From Kiloniellaceae bacterium (GTDB lineage Bacteria; Pseudomonadota; Alphaproteobacteria; Kiloniellales; Kiloniellaceae): a stretch of 9,921 bases of DNA. A program made the position numbers and the translations under genes. The notes under the pieces were generated by a model. That model was given only the letters and a program-made list of their open reading frames with translations, had not been told where the DNA came from and searched no databases. The stretch lies in the NCBI GenBank assembly GCA_028280915.1, contig JANQKX010000217.1, forward strand, positions 1 through 9,921. The letters are read 5' to 3'. This document shows, one piece after another, positions 5,979-9,921 of this stretch. Within the stretch, counting starts at the first letter, position 1. Each line of letters opens with the position of its first letter.

Positions 5979-7190
5979 TTAACCGGCAGTCGCCGGCGCC
6001 AAGCGGGATTCCACCAGGCGCACCCAAAATTCGGCGCCGGTGGCCAGGATGTCGTCGTTGAAGTCGTAATGGGTGTTGTGCAGGGTGCAGCCGCTGGGGC
6101 CTGAGTCAGCGCCGTTGCCCAGGAACAGGTAGCTGCCCGGCTTTTCCTCGAGGAAATAGGCGAAGTCCTCCGACCCCATAACCGGCTCCACGTCGCTGAC
6201 CACGGCGGCCTCACCCACCGTTTGCCGCGCCACTTCGGCGACCACCCGGGCCTGGGCCGGGTGATTGATGACCGGCGGGTAGCCGGCATGAAAGATCACC
6301 CGCCCCGTCGCGCCGTAGGCCTGACAAAGCTCCTTGGTCAGGCTTTCCATTTCCCGGCAGAGCTGATCCTGCACCTCGGGCCGGAAGCAGCGCAGGGTGC
6401 CCTGTAACTCGGCCGTTTCCGGCAAGATGTTATGGGAATCGCCGGCATGGAACTGGGTCACGCTGATCACCGCGTTTTCCATCGGGCCCAATCGCCGCGC
6501 CCGCAAGGTTTGAATGGCGCCCACCAGGCTGCAGGCGGTCACGATGGTATCCCGCCCCAGATGGGGCGAGGCCGCGTGGCTGCCCTGCCCGGTCACGGTG
6601 ATTTCAAAGCCAATGCCCGAGGCCAGCATGGGCCCCGGCCGCACGGCGATGTGCCCGGCCGGCAGCCCCGGCATGTTGTGCAGGCCATAGACCTCGTCCA
6701 CGGGGAAGCTGTCGAAGAGCCCCTCCTCCATCATGACCTTGGCGCCGCCGCCGCTTTCCTCGGCGGGCTGAAAGATCAGCACCGCCCGGCCGGCGAAGTT
6801 ACGGGTCTCGGCCAGATAGCGGGCGGCCCCCAGCAGAATGGCCGTGTGGCCGTCGTGGCCGCAGGCATGCATCTTGCCATCGTAGACCGAACGATGGGCG
6901 AAATCGTTGGATTCCGCCATGGGCAAGGCGTCCATGTCCGCCCGCAGCCCGATCGCCCTCAGCCCGGTTCCGCCGGCCCGCGCCGGCGCGGGTCGCTGCC
7001 CGTCAATCACCCCCACGACCCCGGTCCGGGCCAGGCCCCGGTGCACCTCGATGCCCCAGCCCGCCAGCTTGTCGGCCACCAGATCGCTGGTACGCTGCTC
7101 CTCGAAAGCCAATTCGGGGTGCTTGTGAATATCCCGGCGCCAAGCCTTCATGTCATCGGAAAACTCGGCAATGCGATTGCGCGTGGGCAT
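5979..7190 (-). CDS. M20 family metal-dependent amidohydrolase (HipO/IAA-amino-acid hydrolase type, M20D)
   Basis: A 403-residue cytoplasmic enzyme that hydrolyses an N-acyl or peptide-like amide bond using two metal ions. Conserved parts: WRRDIHKHPELAFEE (17-31), LRADMDALP (82-90), HACGHDGHTA (108-117; C110 and H112 ligands), QPAEESGGGA (141-150; E144/E145 base and ligand), GLHNMPG (169-175; H171), the dimerisation-domain GQGSHAASPHLGRDT, MGSEDFAYF and LHNTHYDFND (H371 ligand). All expected metal residues are present. The ATG at 7188-7190 is chosen because AAAAGGAC lies about 8 bases upstream and the protein begins where family members do; the frame extends further upstream, but over AT-rich low-complexity sequence. 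A short polar insert (QRPAPARAGGTG, 65-76) precedes the catalytic strand. The substrate (hippurate, N-acetyl amino acid, indoleacetyl or other N-acyl amino acid) cannot be decided. Confidence 0.93.
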   Translation of the reverse strand: MPTRNRIAEFSDDMKAWRRDIHKHPELAFEEQRTSDLVADKLAGWGIEVHRGLARTGVVGVIDGQRPAPARAGGTGLRAIGLRADMDALPMAESNDFAHRSVYDGKMHACGHDGHTAILLGAARYLAETRNFAGRAVLIFQPAEESGGGAKVMMEEGLFDSFPVDEVYGLHNMPGLPAGHIAVRPGPMLASGIGFEITVTGQGSHAASPHLGRDTIVTACSLVGAIQTLRARRLGPMENAVISVTQFHAGDSHNILPETAELQGTLRCFRPEVQDQLCREMESLTKELCQAYGATGRVIFHAGYPPVINHPAQARVVAEVARQTVGEAAVVSDVEPVMGSEDFAYFLEEKPGSYLFLGNGADSGPSGCTLHNTHYDFNDDILATGAEFWVRLVESRLAPATAG

Positions 7191-7242
7191 TTTTTTTGTC
7201 CTTTTACTTTTTTGCGTCCCGGCGCGTTTTTCTTTTATCGGT

Positions 7243-7248
7243 TTTATA
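7243..7248 (-). promoter_or_regulatory. Possible -10 box for the M20 hydrolase gene
   Basis: On the minus strand TATAAA lies about 55 bases upstream of the hydrolase start in an AT-rich leader. The bases 17 upstream (GCAAAG) are a poor -35, so this is only a suggestion. Confidence 0.25.
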
Positions 7249-7395
7249 TGGGGACGATGATTTGGCTTTGCAGGGGGAAAGGACACACGGCGATTGCCGC
7301 TTGCCAAGAACAGGAAGTGGACATCGGTTTTTGGTCCCCTCCCGCCACAGATCGAACTGGTCAAAAACAACAGATTATCTGGGGTTACTTACTCT

Positions 7396-7401
7396 AAAGG
7401 A
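7396..7401 (+). promoter_or_regulatory. Shine-Dalgarno that fits an AUA start better than the called GTG
   Basis: AAAGGA is followed 9 bases later by ATA (7411-7413), in frame with the exported protein called at 7444. No ATG lies in that frame between. Starting at ATA would give the basic leader MRAQHKRRILIV before the hydrophobic core, a better signal-peptide N-region than the GTG start gives. AUA starts are very rare, so the site may instead be coincidental or damaged by mutation. Confidence 0.35.
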
Positions 7402-7443
7402 ATTCGTTCTATAAGAGCACAGCACAAACGACGGATCTTAATC

Positions 7444-8085
7444 GTGAGCAGCCCATCTTTTTTTCAATTCTGCGGGATATTGGTTCTGACCTTATCAATG
7501 ACCGCCGGCACGTTTGGTGCGGTGTTGGCCGGTCAAAATGACCTTGCGCCAATTCAAATTGGGCTGGGGCCCCTTAGGGTCCAGTTACCACCGCCACCCT
7601 GGCAAACCGAAAGCAATGCCGATGCTGAAAGTGACTACAGGGAACTTGAGAACGGCAACGATCTCATTTTTGAATACAAACCCAAAGGCTCCGACAAGGT
7701 CCACTGGCGAGAAAAGTACGCAGTGTGGGGAACCGTCAACTCCCGCTCACTTGAGGCGTTTATCAATCGTGGCATTGGTACATATACGATCGGCTGCGGC
7801 ACTCGAAATGTTCAAACCCGAACTCGTTTCGCCAACAGTTTTTCGAACATCATGGTCGTGTACTGTCAAAACAGTCCCAATGGTCCGCAAGACAATGGAT
7901 ACGGAAACAACGTTGGCGTCATCAGTGTGATTTGGAGTGGCTTTTATCGAAACACCGGCGTCTCCGTCATGCAACAGTGGCGCGGCGCCGCTTTCGCATT
8001 TGATGATCCATCAAGCTGGCCGGTCTCCGAACAAGAAATCAATGCAACGGTCGAGCGCCTTAAGCAGGTCAAGTTGATGATCTAA
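7444..8085 (+). CDS. Exported protein of unknown function, low GC
   Basis: I do not recognise this gene with confidence. From GTG at 7444 it is 213 residues: a hydrophobic signal-like segment (about 9-29, FCGILVLTLSMTAGTFGAVLA), a proline-rich joint (LPPPPW, 48-53), then a soluble domain with NDLIFEYKPKGSDKVHWREKY (72-92), two Cys (C118, C141) that could form a disulphide in the periplasm, VISVIWSGFYR, and a C-terminal helix (EQEINATVERLKQVKLM). The IFEYxPKG...W(R/K)E pattern recalls a family of uncharacterised proteobacterial secreted proteins, from memory only. The start is uncertain: the GTG has no Shine-Dalgarno and leaves no positive charge before the hydrophobic core; ATA at 7411 and TTG at 7294 are in-frame alternatives. 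Composition differs sharply from neighbours: 24 of 60 bases are G or C at 7621-7680 against 44 of 60 at 3421-3480. This suggests recent transfer. Confidence 0.7.
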   Translation: MSSPSFFQFCGILVLTLSMTAGTFGAVLAGQNDLAPIQIGLGPLRVQLPPPPWQTESNADAESDYRELENGNDLIFEYKPKGSDKVHWREKYAVWGTVNSRSLEAFINRGIGTYTIGCGTRNVQTRTRFANSFSNIMVVYCQNSPNGPQDNGYGNNVGVISVIWSGFYRNTGVSVMQQWRGAAFAFDDPSSWPVSEQEINATVERLKQVKLMI

Positions 8086-8121
8086 AAAGACGTCCCGCGC
8101 GACCCGGTTTGTCCGAACAAC

Positions 8122-8511
8122 TCAAAGGACCAGCGCGGCCCTTATCCGGGCGGCGAGGGCTTCTCCGCTGACCGGTCCATGGCCCCTTTGGCCGCCGTGC
8201 CAGCGGGGGTCCAGGTGCAGGTGGTAGTGAAAGACCTCTTGCCCGGCGGCGGTGCCGTTGGCCTGGCTCACAAAGATGCCGTCGCACTCAAGGCCTTGTT
8301 TCATGGCCTTGGCGACGCGGACGGCCGCCGCCATGATCCGGGCGCCGGTCTCTTGGTCCAGGCCGTGGATATCGGGGATGTGGCGCTTGGGCACCACCAT
8401 GGGGCGGTTGCTCAAGGACAGAAAGACCATGACATGATCGTTTTCGTCGATGACCTGAGCCGGCAGCTGCCCCGCGATGATGCGGCAAAAGGGGCAGTCA
8501 GCGGGGGTCAT
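8122..8511 (-). CDS. HIT (histidine triad) family nucleotide-binding protein
   Basis: A small cytoplasmic nucleotide hydrolase or transferase of the HIT superfamily, 129 residues, usual for the family. Motifs are the zinc-type CPFC (6-9), VVPKRHI (39-45) and the triad segment NGTAAGQEVFHYHLHLDPRW (85-104), with the triad H95-H97-H99; H97 would be the nucleophile. Asp101 stands where most members have Ile, Val or Leu before the Pro-Arg. The segment before VVPKRH reads LSNRPM instead of the common PGHTL. The ATG is fixed by an in-frame stop at 8524-8526 just upstream; the ribosome site is weak. Its first base pair overlaps the end of a doubtful 73-codon upstream frame (ATGA, minus strand). Substrates of such proteins (AMP-amidates, dinucleoside polyphosphates) cannot be told apart by sequence. 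It is convergent with the low-GC exported gene. Confidence 0.93.
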   Translation of the reverse strand: MTPADCPFCRIIAGQLPAQVIDENDHVMVFLSLSNRPMVVPKRHIPDIHGLDQETGARIMAAAVRVAKAMKQGLECDGIFVSQANGTAAGQEVFHYHLHLDPRWHGGQRGHGPVSGEALAARIRAALVL

Positions 8512-8729
8512 TTGGCACCGGCGTTAACGGGACGCATTTGTCGGCGAGCAAGGCCCGTCAAGGGGACAAATCCGAGCGGGAGGCCTGGCAGAGAAGAGAG
8601 CAACATCGCCACAATCAAGGCCTCCCCGGTGATAAACAAGATCGGCCGCGAGGGCCGCTGTGGTGCATAGGTGACGATGATACCACAAAAAATTTCCGTG
8701 GCATGAATGATAGCCTCTGATGAGGCCAA
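8508..8729 (-). CDS. Doubtful 73-codon frame overlapping the HIT gene start by ATGA
   Basis: It starts at TTG (8727-8729) and ends in a TGA overlapping the HIT ATG, the layout of a coupled operon. The product would have one hydrophobic stretch (ILFITGEALIVAMLLSSLPGLPLGF, roughly residues 30-54, continuous but broken by charge at E36) and a basic end. Against it are the TTG start, no Shine-Dalgarno, no recognised family, and third codon positions that show less G/C bias than neighbouring genes. It may simply be leader sequence of the HIT mRNA. Confidence 0.15.
   Translation of the reverse strand: MASSEAIIHATEIFCGIIVTYAPQRPSRPILFITGEALIVAMLLSSLPGLPLGFVPLTGLARRQMRPVNAGAK
8713..8726. repeat. Small hairpin beside the tandem repeat
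   Basis: GCCTC-TGAT-GAGGC is a perfect 5-bp stem with a 4-base loop, ending 9 bases before the tandem repeat. It may mark the edge of the same mobile or structured element. Confidence 0.3.
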
Positions 8730-8735
8730 CAGACA

Positions 8736-8793
8736 GGGACCAGTGTGACAGGGCCCAGTGTCACAGGGGCCAGTTTCACAGGACCAGTGAACA
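8736..8793. repeat. Four-unit tandem repeat, 15-bp period
   Basis: Units are GGGACCAGTGTGACA (8736-8750), GGGCCCAGTGTCACA (8751-8765), GGGGCCAGTTTCACA (8766-8780) and the shortened GGACCAGTGAACA (8781-8793). Consensus is GGGnCCAGTGTCACA. Units 1 and 2 also form an inverted repeat: TGTGACA (8744-8750) and TGTCACA (8759-8765) around a loop containing GGGCCC. There are no unique spacers, so this is not CRISPR. It lies about 100 bases upstream of the MarC-family gene. Confidence 0.85.
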
Positions 8794-8894
8794 AAAAACC
8801 ATTCTCTACTGCACCCGGCGCAAAGTTAGGTTAGGCTGCCCGCGCCGGGCCGGGCAACGCCCCGTCCCGCCCTTGTCAAGCAAAGGACCGTTCC

Positions 8895-9545
8895 ATGGAT
8901 TTTTCCAGCGTGGATACTCAGTTGGTGGCCAACCTGGCCTTGATGCTGCTCATCGGCATGGGCCCCAAGATCGCCTTGGTCCCGTTCTTGGACATGACCA
9001 AGAACCTGGATGCCCAAAAGAAAAAGGAAGTGGGCACCAAGATGGTCATGATCGCGACCATCACCGCCTTGGTCCTGTTCGGCATCGGTCATTTCCTAAT
9101 GCGCCTTTTGCATATCTCAGGCGGCGCCATCGGCGTGGCCGGCGGCATTATCTTGCTGATCCTCGCCCTGCAGATGTTCGCCAGCCCGGGAAAGAAACAT
9201 GAGGAAAAAGAAGACGTCTCGCTGATCGATCATCATCAGATCGCCATTTATCCCCTGGCCATTCCCTACCTGCTCAACCCGGTCGGCATTGCCGTCTTGA
9301 TCGTCGCCTCCAGCAAGGTGGAGAACATCATGGGGGTGGGAATCGTGGTCGGTCTGGTGCTGGCCGTCGCCCTTTTGGACCTCTTGGTCTTTCGCAACAT
9401 GGATAAGCTGTCCAAGCGCCTGACCCCCACGAAACTTATCATTTCGGAGGTGGTGTTCGGCATCTTGCTGGCGGCTCTGGCGGTGGAGCTGGTGGTGAAA
9501 GGCCTGGGCAGTCTGGGGGTGTTGGACTTGCCGGCCCACCACTGA
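8895..9545 (+). CDS. MarC family integral membrane protein (UPF0056)
   Basis: A 216-residue inner-membrane protein with about six hydrophobic segments (roughly 8-31, 46-66, 71-92, 115-137, 143-164, 181-206). It has the two-fold MarC layout: IGMGPKIALVPFLDMTKN in the first half and YPLAIPYLLNPVGIAVLIVAS in the second. Classic MarC members have P-x-G near the first and GPG in the second; here these read GPKIA and NPVG, so it is a divergent branch. A charged loop (GKKHEEKEDVSLIDHH) links the halves. AAAGGA (8882-8887) lies 7 bases before ATG. The family's function is unsettled; the old link of E. coli MarC to multiple antibiotic resistance was, as I recall, not supported later, so no drug role should be read into the name. 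The aminotransferase gene follows after 52 bases, possibly co-transcribed. Confidence 0.88.
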   Translation: MDFSSVDTQLVANLALMLLIGMGPKIALVPFLDMTKNLDAQKKKEVGTKMVMIATITALVLFGIGHFLMRLLHISGGAIGVAGGIILLILALQMFASPGKKHEEKEDVSLIDHHQIAIYPLAIPYLLNPVGIAVLIVASSKVENIMGVGIVVGLVLAVALLDLLVFRNMDKLSKRLTPTKLIISEVVFGILLAALAVELVVKGLGSLGVLDLPAHH

Positions 9546-9597
9546 TCCTGCGCCTGATTGCCCCTGCGCCTGGCGGCCTCAGTTCCCGGAGCGGACC

Positions 9598-9921
9598 ATG
9601 ACCGATATCGCCACGTCCCACATCCTCCATCGCAGCTCTAAGGGCCAATTGCCGGTCGCGGTGCGGGGCGAGGGCCCCTACGTGATCGACGGGGAGGGCA
9701 AGCGCTATCTGGACGGCTCGGGCGGGGCCGCGGTTTCCTGCCTGGGCCATTCCCACCCGGCCGTGGTCAAGGCCATCCAGGAACAAGCGGCGCGGCTGCC
9801 CTTCGCCCATTCCGGCTTTTTCACCAACGCGCCGTCGGAGCGCCTGGCCGACTTGCTGATCTCCGCCGCGCCCGAGGGCCTGTCCCGGGTCTACTTCGTC
9901 TCCGGCGGATCGGAAGCCAAC
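9598..9921 (+). CDS. Class III PLP-dependent aminotransferase, 3' part beyond window
   Basis: Only the first 108 residues are present; family members have about 430-460. The enzyme would move an amino group from an omega-amino acid, amine or similar donor to a keto acid using pyridoxal phosphate. Visible family features are the N-terminal strand pair GPYVIDGEGKRYLDGSGGAAVSCLGHSHP (26-54; split here as GPYVIDGEGKRYLDG then SGGAAVSCLGHSHP), FAHSGFFTNAPSERLADLL, and SGGSEAN (102-108), which begins the PLP phosphate-binding loop. The catalytic Lys lies outside the window. GGAG (9588-9591) is 6 bases before ATG. It lies 52 bases downstream of the MarC-family gene on the same strand, with no terminator seen between. 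Specific substrate (beta-alanine, taurine, putrescine and others) cannot be assigned from this fragment. Confidence 0.92.
   Translation, partial: MTDIATSHILHRSSKGQLPVAVRGEGPYVIDGEGKRYLDGSGGAAVSCLGHSHPAVVKAIQEQAARLPFAHSGFFTNAPSERLADLLISAAPEGLSRVYFVSGGSEAN

Larger units (their letters stand above)
8512..8894. other. Intergenic region between the HIT and MarC genes
   Basis: These 383 bases divide divergent genes. The left part, to about 8700, holds only the doubtful small frame. An AT-rich spot (8683-8699) may be part of the HIT promoter. The hairpin at 8713-8726 and the tandem repeat at 8736-8793 come next. The last 100 bases form the MarC leader, with a GC-rich inverted repeat TGCCCG (8837-8842)/CGGGCA (8851-8856) that could fold in the mRNA. 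I see no confident promoter for marC. Confidence 0.5.

Noticed and set aside
5083..6027. Minus-strand open frame (314 codons) opposite the ParA-like gene
   Set aside because: It is antisense to conserved Walker motifs and continues into the promoter region; no family features.
7191..7370. N-terminal extension of the M20 hydrolase
   Set aside because: The added 60 residues come from AT-rich leader sequence, and a good ribosome site precedes the internal ATG at 7190, where the family homology begins.
6432..7397. Plus-strand open frame (321 codons) opposite the M20 hydrolase
   Set aside because: It is antisense to a gene with complete catalytic motifs; composition is that of a mirror frame.
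8736..8793. CRISPR array
   Set aside because: Units are contiguous with no unique spacers and no cas gene is present.

Overview
The window is GC-rich and fits a free-living alphaproteobacterium, probably of the Rhodospirillales type. This is inferred from the gene families, the codon use and a Tat-exported TRAP receptor; no rRNA or other taxonomic marker is present. Genes lie on both strands in short units. There is no rRNA or tRNA gene, CRISPR array, transposase or intact insertion sequence that I can recognise.

Layout. (1) 1-636, minus: most of a glucosamine-6-phosphate deaminase (nagB), cut by the left edge. (2) 637-972: non-coding divergent region with an imperfect nested palindrome (728-781), other small palindromes and possible promoter elements. 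(3) 973-4231, plus: a complete TRAP transporter, dctP-dctQ-dctM, of the mannitol/chloroaromatic/alpha-keto-acid type. A strong hairpin follows dctP, and dctQ and dctM overlap by ATGA. (4) 4249-4890, minus: small outer-membrane beta-barrel protein. (5) 4891-5202: divergent control region with two clear inverted repeats. (6) 5203-5937, plus: orphan ParA-type ATPase without ParB. (7) 5979-7190, minus: M20 family amidohydrolase with a complete metal-binding set. (8) About 7191-8085, plus: an exported protein of unknown function in a patch much less GC-rich than its neighbours, with a puzzling start. (9) 8122-8511, minus: HIT (histidine triad) protein. (10) 8512-8894: mostly non-coding, with a four-unit 15-bp tandem repeat at 8736-8793. 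(11) 8895-9545, plus: MarC-family membrane protein. (12) 9598-9921, plus: N-terminal part of a class III PLP aminotransferase, cut by the right edge.

How the genes work together. The clear functional unit is the TRAP system, a sodium-driven secondary transporter that uses a periplasmic receptor to import an organic acid. The M20 hydrolase, the aminotransferase and the deaminase suggest a general background of nitrogen and carbon scavenging, but nothing ties them into one pathway. I see no obvious novel multi-gene system. The points most worth a second look are the 15-bp tandem repeat, the palindromic element at 728-781, the altered phosphate-binding positions in NagB, the orphan ParA with its variant Walker B, and the low-GC exported protein whose best Shine-Dalgarno sequence precedes an AUA codon.
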